A stretch of 64,000 nt of DNA from Syntrophopropionicum propionicicum_A (GCF_048984525.1 NZ_JBMGJC010000003.1:209111-273110), one strand, 5' to 3'; shown: positions 8,838 through 17,965, numbered from the stretch's first letter. Made by a program: numbers and translations. Notes: generated from the letters alone by a model not told the origin.

Positions 8838-10511
8838 GTGGACCAGATCCATAATTTAATGAGACGCCAGATCAGAAAACACTTTGGGAATGCATTCATT
8901 GTTCCGGAAGATTTTCAGAGTTTCTTCAACGCGGTCAACAGCGCGTATTGGGAATCAGATACCGACCGCGGCATGCTTGAACGGGCGCTGGAGTTAAGCT
9001 CACAGGAACTTCTGCAAACCAACTCGGAAATGATGGCATTAATTAAGACCTTCCCGGATGTTTTGCTGTGGCTTAACGCTGACGGCGCCGTCACCGGTTA
9101 TAAAGCGGGAGGGGCTACCGATCTGGATATTAAGATTGGGGAGATGGTGGGCAGGCGGGTTGAAGACGCTTTGGGAGACGCCGGTATTAAGCTTAATGAA
9201 GCAAATAAAAGGGTACGCTCCGAGGGCCGGCCGACAAGTATCGAATACTCCGTGGTATCCGGCAACAACGAGCTTTTTTATGAAGCGAGGCTGCTCCCGT
9301 TATTTAACGACCAGGTTTTTGCCGTAATCAGGGACATCACCCAGGCAAAAAAGATGCAGGAAGAATTGAGGAAGCACCGCGTCCACCTCGAAGAAATGGT
9401 GGAAGAGCGTACAAGGGAACTAAAAACGGCGAACGAAAAGCTCCAGCGGGAAGTAGCCGACCGTAAACAAGCCGAGGAGCGTTTTTCAAAAGCTTTTAAC
9501 GCCAATCCAAATATTATGTTTATACTTACTTTCACTTACCAGCAAAAGGACGCCGTCTTCATTGATGTAAACAAAAGCTTTGAACAAATTACAGGTTATA
9601 AGCGGGAAGAAATAATAGGGCGCAAAATCTTGGAATTTGATATATGGGAAAAGCCGGCAGATTCAAAAAGAATTGTCGATATGATCAGGGGCAATAAAGA
9701 GATCCGCAACCTTGATCTAAACTGTAGAATCAAGTCGGGCGAGGTCCGGACCTGTTTGATTTCAGTAGAGCCCATAGAGTTTGGCGGGTGCGCAAGCCTG
9801 CTTGTCAGCGCTAACGACGTCACCGAGCGGAAGAGAATAGAAAGTGAAATGGCCCGCCTTGAACGCCTGAACCTGGTAGGGGAAATGGCGGCCGGGATCG
9901 GCCATGAGCTTAGAAATCCAATGACCGCGGTGAAGGGTTTTCTGCAGCTTCTCAACGCTAAACAAGAGTACGCCAAACATAAGGAATTCTTTGACTTGAT
10001 GATAGATGAAATGAACAGGGCCAATTCAATAATTACCGAGTTCCTCTCCCTGGCCAAAAACAGGATGGTCGAATTAAAAACTCATAATTTGAACAAAATC
10101 ATAAAAGCCATATCACCATTAATAGATGCGGACGGAATAGTTACTGACAAGCAGATTGTATTAGAGCTGGGTGACATACCGGACATGTCGCTAAACGAAA
10201 AAGAAATCCGCCAGCTCATTTTCAACCTGACGCGCAACGGGCTGGAGGCCATGTCACCCGGCGGCATAATGACAATTAAGACCTTCAGAGAGGGCGGCGA
10301 GGTGGTCCTGGCAGTCCAGGACCAGGGACAAGGGATTGAGCCTGATGTGCTTGAGAAAATAGGCACACCTTTTTTCACGACCAAGGACCACGGTACAGGC
10401 CTGGGTCTGGCAGTGTGTTACAGTATAGCAGACCGGCATAATGCCAAAATAGATGTAGTAAGCAGCCCAACCGGTTCTGTCTTTTATGTCAGATTTAAAG
10501 TCTTCAGGTGA
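8838..10511 (+). CDS. PAS-domain sensor histidine kinase (sporulation-kinase type)
   Basis: A 557-residue soluble kinase with a GTG start seven bases after CCTCAGGAGG. Order: a short N-terminal segment, PAS 1 (about 60-180), a coiled coil (about 180-215), PAS 2 (about 218-335), a HisKA dimerisation domain with the phosphoacceptor H356 in GIGHELRNPM, and a HATPase_c domain (N box NLTRNGLEAM, G boxes DQGQGI and GTGLGLAV). There are no membrane segments, so it senses a cytoplasmic signal. The MAAGIGHE-RNPMTAVKGFLQLL core is typical of Bacillus KinA/KinD-like kinases that feed the Spo0A phosphorelay. No response regulator lies next to it. A closely similar kinase is at 53488. Confidence 0.92.
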   Translation: MDQIHNLMRRQIRKHFGNAFIVPEDFQSFFNAVNSAYWESDTDRGMLERALELSSQELLQTNSEMMALIKTFPDVLLWLNADGAVTGYKAGGATDLDIKIGEMVGRRVEDALGDAGIKLNEANKRVRSEGRPTSIEYSVVSGNNELFYEARLLPLFNDQVFAVIRDITQAKKMQEELRKHRVHLEEMVEERTRELKTANEKLQREVADRKQAEERFSKAFNANPNIMFILTFTYQQKDAVFIDVNKSFEQITGYKREEIIGRKILEFDIWEKPADSKRIVDMIRGNKEIRNLDLNCRIKSGEVRTCLISVEPIEFGGCASLLVSANDVTERKRIESEMARLERLNLVGEMAAGIGHELRNPMTAVKGFLQLLNAKQEYAKHKEFFDLMIDEMNRANSIITEFLSLAKNRMVELKTHNLNKIIKAISPLIDADGIVTDKQIVLELGDIPDMSLNEKEIRQLIFNLTRNGLEAMSPGGIMTIKTFREGGEVVLAVQDQGQGIEPDVLEKIGTPFFTTKDHGTGLGLAVCYSIADRHNAKIDVVSSPTGSVFYVRFKVFR

Positions 10512-10577
10512 AGTTTCTGTCTATTTAACAAGGGGAATAACTTACCTGTGTCGAAATTATATCCAGGAGGTGGCATA

Positions 10578-10796
10578 ATGGATAAGCAGCAGAGAGTAGA
10601 ATTGAAGATTCCCTGTCCAAACTGTGGCAGTAAAAATTTCGGGACGATGCCTGATCTATATTGTTTATTACCTACGCTGGTAAAAGATGAAAATGGCTAT
10701 CAAATTGCGCCCGATCAAGGGTTGGCGGTCATGCCGATCATATGTAACGAGTGCGGCTTTATCCTTTTCTTCCATCCATTGCCAAAACAAAACTAA
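10578..10796 (+). CDS. Small zinc-ribbon protein
   Basis: A 72-residue protein starting at ATG after AGGAGGTGG; a possible upstream GTG at 10548 lacks such a site. Two Cys pairs, CPNC (about 13-16) and CNEC (about 56-59), should bind one zinc ion. Between them is an aliphatic/aromatic stretch. Related proteins are annotated only as zinc-ribbon or hypothetical. It is 66 bases downstream of the PAS kinase, may share its transcript, and is followed by a terminator. Confidence 0.7.
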   Translation: MDKQQRVELKIPCPNCGSKNFGTMPDLYCLLPTLVKDENGYQIAPDQGLAVMPIICNECGFILFFHPLPKQN

Positions 10797-10820
10797 AACC
10801 TTCCACAGCTAAATACAGGA

Positions 10821-10860
10821 AAAAAAGACTGATCTGAGTTGTTAAGACCAGTCTTTTTTG
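10821..10860 (+). terminator. Rho-independent terminator
   Basis: AAAAAGACTG pairs with CAGTCTTTTT and ends in a T run. The A-rich left arm also lets it work for the convergent small gene at 10914-11024. Confidence 0.8.
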
Positions 10861-10913
10861 TATTAAGATTTTATTCTTAATAATCGTTGGTTTTTTCGGT
10901 ATTCAACAACTTA

Positions 10914-11024
10914 TTAGATAAAGCAGCCTATGCCAACGACCAGCAGGATCAGGATCAGGAAAAGGATAAATCCCCAGTTGGCAAAGCCTGTGCCGCCGGT
11001 TCCCACTCCAGTGCCAAAAGCCAT
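10914..11024 (-). CDS. YjcZ-like sporulation-associated small membrane peptide
   Basis: A 36-residue peptide, too short for most gene callers. AAAGGAGGTCG lies at the right distance before the ATG. The sequence is a Gly-rich head (MAFGTGVGTGGTG) followed by one strongly hydrophobic helix (FILFLILILLVVGIG), the layout of the YjcZ/YjfZ family of sporulation-associated peptides found in multiple copies in Firmicutes. Function in the family is unknown. It is divergent from the TetR gene at 11306. Confidence 0.72.
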   Translation of the reverse strand: MAFGTGVGTGGTGFANWGFILFLILILLVVGIGCFI

Positions 11025-11305
11025 TAATACGACCTCCTTTTATCAGCTTTACACGAGAAGAACCTGGAGTCTGATCCATCAGAAGGGCAGAGCTGACTTT
11101 TAGTCCCCGCAATGATGTGGTCTTCAAAAGGTTCTTTTCATTGTGTGTTTGTATTATCGTATGATAATGGAAATATTTTGGTTACTGTCGATATTTGATG
11201 TTGCCAAATAGATGAAATTAAGTTAAACTGTACGTAGTAAATATTTATACGACGTTCAATATTGATTATTGTATAATATGGTACTTCGTATAAGGTGGTG
11301 CGCGA

Positions 11306-11935
11306 GTGAACAAAAAAGACACATCAAGCGGCAGCAGAGTTGAAAGAAAAAAAGAGGTAACCAGGAACAAAATCATAAGTGTGGCCTTGAGTTTGTTTAA
11401 AAAACAAGGTTTCAATGAGACCACCATGGAGCAGATAGCAAGGGATGTCGATATCGCCAAGGGCACCTTATATAATTACTTCCCCGTCAAGGAAGCAATC
11501 GTCGATGAATACATCAAGCGGAATTTCAGGGAAAAGAACCAGGAAAGGATCCGGGAACTGCGCAGGCTTCATGACACCAGGGCCAGGCTGACCCTGGTGC
11601 TTGGCGAAATGTTTGAAGGGGTGCGGGCGCAAAAAGATCTTTTCGAAAAATACATTATTTACAGGACGAAGGTTTTACTTTCTTTCCACCAGGACGATAG
11701 TGAGAAAAGCGGTTTTCACCTGGCGGCGGCCGAAATAATCGAGTTGGGACAAAAAAGCGGCGAGATCAGGAATGATTTACCGAACTATGTCCTGGTTGAG
11801 TTATTTGAGTTTGCTTTTATAGAGGCTGCAAAGCAGTTTTACCTTGAGCCGGAAAAGTTCAATGTCCGCGAAACAGTGGAGCTGTGTGTTGATCTCTGTC
11901 TAAACGGGATCAGGCCTGTTGTTGGAAAAGAATAA
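11306..11935 (+). CDS. TetR-family transcriptional regulator
   Basis: A 209-residue regulator starting at GTG with AAGGTGG upstream. The N-terminal helix-turn-helix (about residues 18-60) includes GFNETTMEQIARDVDIAKGTLYNYFPVKEAI, split here by the TetR signature DIAKGTLYNYF. The C-terminal ligand domain is unspecific. It lies 23 bases before an alpha/beta hydrolase gene and probably controls it, perhaps in response to a small hydrophobic ester; that role is inference. Confidence 0.9.
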   Translation: MNKKDTSSGSRVERKKEVTRNKIISVALSLFKKQGFNETTMEQIARDVDIAKGTLYNYFPVKEAIVDEYIKRNFREKNQERIRELRRLHDTRARLTLVLGEMFEGVRAQKDLFEKYIIYRTKVLLSFHQDDSEKSGFHLAAAEIIELGQKSGEIRNDLPNYVLVELFEFAFIEAAKQFYLEPEKFNVRETVELCVDLCLNGIRPVVGKE

Positions 11936-11958
11936 TTTATCATAAGGAGTGATTTTCC

Positions 11959-12750
11959 ATGCCTTTCGCCAATGTCAACGGCATCAAAATCAATTATGAA
12001 ATGCAAGGTTCGGGCCCGCGCCTCCTCTTCATCCACGGCATCGGCGCCGACCTGAAAAATCCCATCAGTATTTTTAAGACGCCTCTTCCGGACTATTTCA
12101 CAATACTCGCTTTCGACCCCCGTGGGCTCGGGGAAACGGACTGCCCCGACGAGGCTTACAGTATGGCGGACCTGGCGGATGACGCCGCCGGCCTGGCGGC
12201 GGCCGTAGGCTGGGACCGCTACCACGTTTTGGGTACTTCTATGGGGGGAATGGTAGCCCAGGAGCTGGCTCTGCGGCATCCAGCCGTGGTAGACAGGCTT
12301 GTCCTGGGTGTCACCAATGCCGGCGGCGCTTCCGCCGGGCCTTCAGTGATAGACAAACTGGACTGCATGTCGGTGACTGAAAAGCTCAAACTGTCCGACA
12401 CCCGGCAGGACGAGGCCTGGGCGGCGGCCAACCCGGAAACCGTCAGCCGCTTCGAGGCGCAGTCACGCGCCGCCGGGGAAGCCCTGCATGCAAATCCGGC
12501 AGTTCTCCGGGGCTTCAACTACCAGGTCAACGCCGTGCTGAAACACGCCGCTTTCGACCGCCTGCCGCAGATTACCGCCCCGACCCTCGTGTTCGGCGGT
12601 CTCTACGACGGCAGCAACCCGCCGGAGGTAACCCGGGCCCTGGCCGGCCAAATCCCGGGAGCGCGCTGCGAATTGCTCGAATCCGGACACGGCAGCTGGT
12701 ACTTTGACCCCGCGTCATGGGAAATTATTGCCGCTTTTCTGCGCTGTTAA
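11959..12750 (+). CDS. Alpha/beta-fold hydrolase
   Basis: A 263-residue enzyme of the alpha/beta hydrolase fold. The oxyanion HG motif (FIHGIGAD), the nucleophile elbow GTSMGG, a late acid in GGLYDGSN and the catalytic His in ESGHGSWYF are all present, so it should be active as an esterase, lactonase or related hydrolase. It resembles 3-oxoadipate enol-lactonase-like proteins, but the substrate is not determined. AAGGAG lies before the ATG. It is cotranscribed with the TetR gene and followed by a terminator. Confidence 0.88.
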   Translation: MPFANVNGIKINYEMQGSGPRLLFIHGIGADLKNPISIFKTPLPDYFTILAFDPRGLGETDCPDEAYSMADLADDAAGLAAAVGWDRYHVLGTSMGGMVAQELALRHPAVVDRLVLGVTNAGGASAGPSVIDKLDCMSVTEKLKLSDTRQDEAWAAANPETVSRFEAQSRAAGEALHANPAVLRGFNYQVNAVLKHAAFDRLPQITAPTLVFGGLYDGSNPPEVTRALAGQIPGARCELLESGHGSWYFDPASWEIIAAFLRC

Positions 12751-12796
12751 GGCGCCTTATTATGGCAATAAACATTAAGCATTAATAAGAGCAAAC

Positions 12797-12820
12797 AAAC
12801 GAGGGTTTTGCCCTCGTTTT
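12797..12820 (+). terminator. Rho-independent terminator
   Basis: AAACGAGGG pairs with CCCTCGTTT around a five-base loop, then T residues. It ends the TetR-hydrolase transcript and may also serve the convergent LysR gene. Confidence 0.85.
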
Positions 12821-12876
12821 ACTTTTATGACGTGAGTTTTACTGCTTTTGTCAGGCTAAATTTACTAGTTGTGTCT

Positions 12877-13833
12877 CTATAGTGCTAATCTGTCAATACT
12901 GCTGTTTAAAACTGAGGAAAGAAATTTATCTTTAGCTTGTTCAAAGGCATCCTGTGCTGCATTCCATTGTTGTACAAAATCCAAGAATAATTTAAGAGTT
13001 GGCGGCGTGTCGGAGGTATTTCGAACAGCAAGAGAAATCCTTCTTTGTATGGTGGGATTTAGTTCTATAATACTTATGTTGTCGTCCTTCTCCGTTTCGG
13101 CTACTTTGTTTGAAAGCACACTAATACCGAGTCCCTCGCTCACAAAAGATACAATATTTTTAGCCACATAGCTGGTCATAACCACAATGGGGCTAAAACC
13201 TGCGGCCTGACAGGCATAATTAAAATCATAAAAATGTCCGGAAGAAGAAGGGGTTAAAATAAACTTTTCGCCTTGTAATTCTGAAATGTCTACTGATTCT
13301 CTGTTAGCCAAACGATGCTTTTTATTGGTCACAACAACCATTTTGTCAGTCAATAATTTGTAATACTTCAGGTTTGGATCCGGTTTGTTTATCTGAACAA
13401 AAGCGGCGTCAATTTTTCTGGTAGACAACATGAATAAAAGTTTTTCACACTGGTCTTCAACAATATCAATATTTATTCCTTTAAAACTTTCATGGAAAGA
13501 CGATAACAGGTTTCGCAAACTATAATACCCGATTACTGCCATAGTACCCAGCCTGAGCTCTCCGTCGACAACGGGCAAATGCTCCATGTCGGTCCGTTTG
13601 ACTTTGTTTATATCCGTCATTATGCGTTTGGCGTTGATGATAAACTTTTCTCCTGACGGAGTAAGCCGTACTGAACGGTTGCTCTTCAGGAATAGACAGA
13701 TCCCCAGTTCTTCTTCGAGCAGGCTAATTTGATGTGATAATGAGGACTGGGAAATTTTGATTTCCTCCGCGGCACGTGTGAAATTACGGTATTTTGACAC
13801 AGCCAGCACGTATTCCAACTGATGCATTTCCAT
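12877..13833 (-). CDS. LysR-family transcriptional regulator
   Basis: A 318-residue LysR regulator. The winged HTH occupies residues about 3-62 (LEYVLAVSKYRNFTRAAEEI, then QSSLSHQISLLEEELGICLF); a periplasmic-binding-like coinducer domain follows. LysR genes usually sit opposite their target, but the first 390 bases upstream hold no clear divergent gene and the next gene is the TIR-STAND protein, so the target is unknown. A TGTCGAA heptamer (Spo0A-box core) lies at 13865-13871, 32 bases before the start. Confidence 0.9.
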   Translation of the reverse strand: MEMHQLEYVLAVSKYRNFTRAAEEIKISQSSLSHQISLLEEELGICLFLKSNRSVRLTPSGEKFIINAKRIMTDINKVKRTDMEHLPVVDGELRLGTMAVIGYYSLRNLLSSFHESFKGINIDIVEDQCEKLLFMLSTRKIDAAFVQINKPDPNLKYYKLLTDKMVVVTNKKHRLANRESVDISELQGEKFILTPSSSGHFYDFNYACQAAGFSPIVVMTSYVAKNIVSFVSEGLGISVLSNKVAETEKDDNISIIELNPTIQRRISLAVRNTSDTPPTLKLFLDFVQQWNAAQDAFEQAKDKFLSSVLNSSIDRLAL

Positions 13834-14223
13834 TTTGCCATCTCCTAAAGATTAATATTACATCTGTCGAAATCCTCATTATAATTTATATTAATTTTAT
13901 CACAAAAATAATGGAATAATCGATTATTTTCTACAAATTAAATATTTATAAGTATAATGTATTAATCGATTTTAGCCTGTTTCCACAGTTCTCTATTTTC
14001 TATTATGATGTTGGCTTGAGGTAAGGTATTAGTGGCTCAAGAGTCTGACGGATTTACCTGAGAGTATGACCATGCAGAGTTACATTTTTTATATAACCAT
14101 AACCAACACCCAAATTTTACACCCATTAGGTTAAGTAAAATTTGGTTTTTTGTTACTAGATGCTGGAAAGTGGAAGGAAACTTATGAAATTATGTAGTAT
14201 AAATTCCATTTAGTGAAGGTGTT
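13834..14223. other. AT-rich intergenic region with a nested hairpin
   Basis: No coding gene is seen. It begins with a very AT-rich stretch containing repeated ATCGATTA-like words (about 13918-13972). At about 14014-14072 CTTGAG pairs with CTCAAG and AGGTAA with TTACCT, giving a compact structure that does not match a riboswitch I know. It is followed by the terminator at 14110-14151. A structured, terminated leader or small RNA is possible but unproven. Confidence 0.4.
14110..14151 (+). terminator. Rho-independent terminator with no obvious gene before it
   Basis: CCAAATTTTAC pairs perfectly with GTAAAATTTGG around a 14-base loop and is followed by six T residues. No plus-strand gene precedes it within 1 kb, so it may end a short non-coding transcript or shield the island from read-through. 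Confidence 0.7.
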
Positions 14224-14376
14224 ATGGAGTTTGTTTTGAAAATGGACAAAAAATATCGAAGTAATGAAGTTCTAATTTATTGCTTAAATTTTAGGGAAGA
14301 CGATCTTCCCTTTGAAACTGACTTTTATATTCGGAGGGAGAAAGAGCATGTTGGAGAGCAATACCGAGGTAAATAA
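14224..14376 (+). CDS. Possible 50-residue ORF overlapping the start of the TIR-STAND gene
   Basis: ATG at 14224 is preceded by GAAGGTG and opens a 50-codon frame (start MEFVLKMDKK, end GEQYRGK) whose stop lies 29 bases inside the next gene, in another frame. The overlap would couple translation of the two. The product is charged with no hydrophobic segment and matches no family I know. The spacing of the ribosome site is short, so it could be chance. Confidence 0.35.
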   Translation: MEFVLKMDKKYRSNEVLIYCLNFREDDLPFETDFYIRREKEHVGEQYRGK

Positions 14377-17300
14377 AAAATGTCGTATCTTTTTATGCTA
14401 CCGTAGTTTTGGCTATGAAGTTGCAAAGAATTTTAAAATCTTTCTGGATTCATCGAGTCAGAACTACGGTAAAGTATGGTATTCCGACTTTGAACAGGGA
14501 AATTATAAATTTGATATACGGCCTCTACTGGAATCTGTACGTTATGTTTTCCTGTTTCTCACATCAGATTTCACGGAGGGTTTTTTGACACCGGAGGGCA
14601 AGGTAAATATCAACAACAGGCAAGAATGTATTACTGTACAGGAAATTATTGAAATAGAACGTCAACGCCAAGCAAGAAGTATCATACTCTACGCAGTAAA
14701 CATCAACGGCTATTACTTCAGTGATAAGGACCTTGAGATTCTTGAAGAGGTATTTCGTCAGGCTGACATTCTCCGTGAAGATACCATTGATGCCTTTGCT
14801 AACATCAACCACAAGACCTACGGCCGGGGTACAAACTGGAAACATTTCTTTCCTGAACTGGCACAAGTCATCAAGCCATGCAGTACATATAACAATCGTA
14901 TGACCGTTCTTGATGATAAAAGTTTAAGCGGATATGATTCCTGCGTAACCTGGGAGGATGTAAGCGCTTATTACAATGGAGGTCCCTGTTCTTTTAAAAT
15001 GGTTTTGTCCGGGCGGTCAGTAAAAAGAGACATGTCCAATCAGATAGTAGATAAAATCGAGAGGCATGTCCAACGTATTGTAGCCGTGTTGAACGCCGGT
15101 GGTGAGGGAAAAACCACGATTTTGCAGCAGACGGCTATCGAGCTCGCAAGAAAAAATTATACTGTCTACTACTGCAATTCAGGCACCAGTCTTGAATTGG
15201 AGGATGAAGTATTCGCTCCGAACCCGGTGTTGATTATCGACAACGCCAACCATGTGAAGAATATTTTTGATATACTCCGGGTCTGCCTTGAACGTGATGT
15301 GCCGGTTGTCTTGGCGGCAAGAGCTAATGAATGGAAAGCTTTGAACTGCCCTAACGACGAAATCCGGCGTTCCATATTTGAAATTCCGTTTACCGGCATC
15401 AGCCAATATGAGATTGAGTGTTTTGCAGAAGCTCTAGGGCCTTATTCCGAACTCGAAAAGGATCAGATCATAGACATTTTAAAACCCCTTTCCAACCGGA
15501 ACGACGACAGTTTTCTTTTAGGATGCATGCTGACTATTATGAATAACGGTCAGCCTCTGGTAATTATTTGCGAGAGCATTTTGAAAAGGACTTTTGAGCT
15601 TCCTTTTGCAACAGAGATCATTGAAAGAGCCAAAACTCTACTGGCGCTTATCTGCCTGATTGAACAGGCTCAACAGAAGATGCCAACCTTTTTAATGCGA
15701 AATCTCTGCAAAAATTATTTAGATATGCCTGAAATAAAACTTCCTGTGCTTATTGACAATGTGCTGTACCGCGAGCTGCAACGAACTTCAGAATATATTG
15801 AAACCAGACATCCTCAGATCTCAAGTTGTTTTCTTGAAATTCTCCTTCGTAATTATGTAGATATTGCTTCGGTAATTAACGAATTTGAATACTATGAACG
15901 AAATATGCACCGTATTGAAGATCGACAGCCTAAATATGCCGTTATCTACTGTAATATTTTTAAAAGTGTATTAAAATACCTCTACATGTATCATAAGGAT
16001 GCCGTATATGAAGCCGATTGGTGCGCATACTGTACTCTCGAAAAAATGAGCAAGGGCATTAACGAAAAAACCACCATAGCTAACACATGGGCCAAGCTTA
16101 AATATGAAAGCGACCCGGGCGGTTCCATCGACACAGAATATTCCTGGAAATGGATTTGTAATAAAGCCGTTTTCGAGAGTGCATGGCATATCAATTCTGA
16201 AGGTTTGTACTTTTGGTGGGTAGGTGTTGAAAGTATCCATAATCCCGGAGACATCGATACTCTCTACTCTGCCAGGTGGCTGTACAACGAAGGGTTAAAG
16301 AAAAGTGTCTCCAACCTGACTGCACTGCTGATTCCCTGGGCGGCGCTGGAGGAAAAGGAAGGCAACACCGGGACGGTCGACCAGGCTTATTCCGCCCGGT
16401 GGATATATCATCAGGGATATCTGAAATCCGCACCCAACCTGTCCGCGCTGTTGATTCCCTGGGCGGCGCTGGAGGAAAAGGAAGGCAACACCGGGACGGT
16501 CGACCAGGCTTATACCGCCCGGTGGATATATCATCAGGGATATCTGAAAACCGCAACCAACCTGCCCGAGCTGCTGATTCCCTGGGCGGCGCTGGAGGAA
16601 AGGGAAGGCAACATTGGGACGGTCGACCAGGCTTATTCCGCCCGGTGGATATATCATCAGGGATATCTGAAATCTGCAACCAACCTGTCCGCGCTGCTGA
16701 TTCCCTGGGCGGCGCTGGAGGAAAGGGAAGGCAACATTGGGACGGTCGACCAGGCTTATTCTGCCCGGTGGATATATCATCAAGGATATCTGAAAACCGC
16801 AACCAACCTGTCCGCGCTGCTGATTCCCTGGGCGGCGCTGGAGGAAAAGGAAGGCAACACCGGGACGGTCGACCAGGCTTATTCCGCCCGGTGGATATAT
16901 CATCAGGGATATCTGAAATCCGCACCCAACCTGTCCGCGCTGCTGATTCCCTGGGCGGCGCTGGAGGAAAGGGAAGGCAACATTGGGACGGTCGACCAGG
17001 CTCATTCCGCCCGGTGGATATATTATCAGGGATATTTGAAATCCCCTACCGACCTGTCCGCGCTGCTGATTCCCTGGGCGGCGCTGGAGGAAAAGGAAGG
17101 CAACACCGGGACGGTCGACCAGCCTTATTCCGCCCGGTGGATATATCATCGGGGATATCTGAAATCCGTACCCAACCTGTCCGCGCTGCTGATTCCCTGG
17201 GCGGCGCTGGAGGAAAGGGAAGGCAACATTGGGACGGTCGACCAGCCTTATTCCGCCCGGTGGATATATCATCGGGGATATCTGAAATCCTCAACCGACC

Positions 17301-17851
17301 TGTCCGCGCTCCTTTTCCAATGGGCCCATTTGGAAACCGGAAATGGCAATATAGGAAATATGTCTATAAAGTATACATCAAAGTGGATTCTGGCACAGTT
17401 GATGACACAGTATGAAAAAAAGCGCTACGCTAAGGCAGCAATGACCTGGATGTATTTAGACCACGGCTTCTATGCCAGGGATGAAGGTATCCTGTGCCTC
17501 GATTTGGATGACTGCATACTTGAATATGACAAAAAGTTACTACACTGGAAAGATAATTCGATCACTGATCTGGAATGTGTCTCCGTCCTATTGACAGACC
17601 ACAACACTCGTCTGACTATGATCCTAAATCCCGTGCATAACAGTATTTTCTGCGGGATCTGCAAATTTTTTGACACCTTGGAAGAGGCAAAGCTTATCTG
17701 CGATACACTGGAGGCTTCGGGCATGAGATGGAGTGAGGACAACAAAGTCATAATCTACACATTTAAAGAATGGAATGTTGGCGATGATAGTAATGCTATT
17801 CTGTCATGGATCCGCATCAATGTTAAACAACTAAGCAAAGAGAGTGCGTGA
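14348..17851 (+). CDS. TIR-like/STAND NTPase with tandem C-terminal repeats (candidate defence protein)
   Basis: A 1167-residue protein; ATG at 14348 has GGAGGG nine bases upstream, while an ATG at 14312 does not. Residues about 10-165 look like a TIR domain: CRIFLCYRS as the first strand, DIRPLLESVRYVFLFLTSDF as the BB-loop/strand region, and E99 in CITVQEI at the usual position of the NADase glutamate. A P-loop NTPase follows, with GEGKTT at 252-257 and VLIID (D298) as Walker B, then a winged-helix-like segment. From about residue 600 there are degenerate helical repeats, then eight 41-residue units at about 662-989 that are almost identical (GTVDQAYSARWIYHQGYLKS and IPWAALEE cores), then a unique C-terminal domain. 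Effector-NTPase-repeat order is that of bacterial STAND/NLR-like immune proteins, where repeats sense a ligand. The gene stands alone beside a tRNA. Defence is inferred from architecture. Confidence 0.8.
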   Translation: MLESNTEVNKKCRIFLCYRSFGYEVAKNFKIFLDSSSQNYGKVWYSDFEQGNYKFDIRPLLESVRYVFLFLTSDFTEGFLTPEGKVNINNRQECITVQEIIEIERQRQARSIILYAVNINGYYFSDKDLEILEEVFRQADILREDTIDAFANINHKTYGRGTNWKHFFPELAQVIKPCSTYNNRMTVLDDKSLSGYDSCVTWEDVSAYYNGGPCSFKMVLSGRSVKRDMSNQIVDKIERHVQRIVAVLNAGGEGKTTILQQTAIELARKNYTVYYCNSGTSLELEDEVFAPNPVLIIDNANHVKNIFDILRVCLERDVPVVLAARANEWKALNCPNDEIRRSIFEIPFTGISQYEIECFAEALGPYSELEKDQIIDILKPLSNRNDDSFLLGCMLTIMNNGQPLVIICESILKRTFELPFATEIIERAKTLLALICLIEQAQQKMPTFLMRNLCKNYLDMPEIKLPVLIDNVLYRELQRTSEYIETRHPQISSCFLEILLRNYVDIASVINEFEYYERNMHRIEDRQPKYAVIYCNIFKSVLKYLYMYHKDAVYEADWCAYCTLEKMSKGINEKTTIANTWAKLKYESDPGGSIDTEYSWKWICNKAVFESAWHINSEGLYFWWVGVESIHNPGDIDTLYSARWLYNEGLKKSVSNLTALLIPWAALEEKEGNTGTVDQAYSARWIYHQGYLKSAPNLSALLIPWAALEEKEGNTGTVDQAYTARWIYHQGYLKTATNLPELLIPWAALEEREGNIGTVDQAYSARWIYHQGYLKSATNLSALLIPWAALEEREGNIGTVDQAYSARWIYHQGYLKTATNLSALLIPWAALEEKEGNTGTVDQAYSARWIYHQGYLKSAPNLSALLIPWAALEEREGNIGTVDQAHSARWIYYQGYLKSPTDLSALLIPWAALEEKEGNTGTVDQPYSARWIYHRGYLKSVPNLSALLIPWAALEEREGNIGTVDQPYSARWIYHRGYLKSSTDLSALLFQWAHLETGNGNIGNMSIKYTSKWILAQLMTQYEKKRYAKAAMTWMYLDHGFYARDEGILCLDLDDCILEYDKKLLHWKDNSITDLECVSVLLTDHNTRLTMILNPVHNSIFCGICKFFDTLEEAKLICDTLEASGMRWSEDNKVIIYTFKEWNVGDDSNAILSWIRINVKQLSKESA
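16331..17314 (+). repeat. Eight tandem 123-bp repeats inside the STAND gene
   Basis: ATTCCCTGGGCGGCG recurs at 16331, 16454, 16577, 16700, 16823, 16946, 17069 and 17192, exactly 123 bases apart. Units differ by a few bases only, mostly at AAG/AGG after GAGGAA, ACCGGG/ATTGGG, and the codons around CTGAAATCC/CTGAAAACC. Degenerate copies flank the array. Each unit encodes 41 residues. The repeats are clearly more GC-rich than the rest of the gene. Confidence 0.97.
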
Positions 17852-17965
17852 CAAGAGATTCATGAAGATTAATTTCCTGGCAAGATAACTGGGACATTTA
17901 TGTTAGTTCAGTACAGTCCATACAGTCTTTGATTTGCAATTGATTTGCAAATAAAAGAAATTCTC

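Noticed and set aside
13990..14090. TPP or glycine riboswitch
   Set aside because: Only short words such as ACCTGAGAG match; the core layout does not.
16191..17415. Long open frames on both strands across the STAND repeats
   Set aside because: They arise because a 123-base unit without stops in several frames is repeated; the main frame alone continues into flanking unique sequence with a start and ribosome site.
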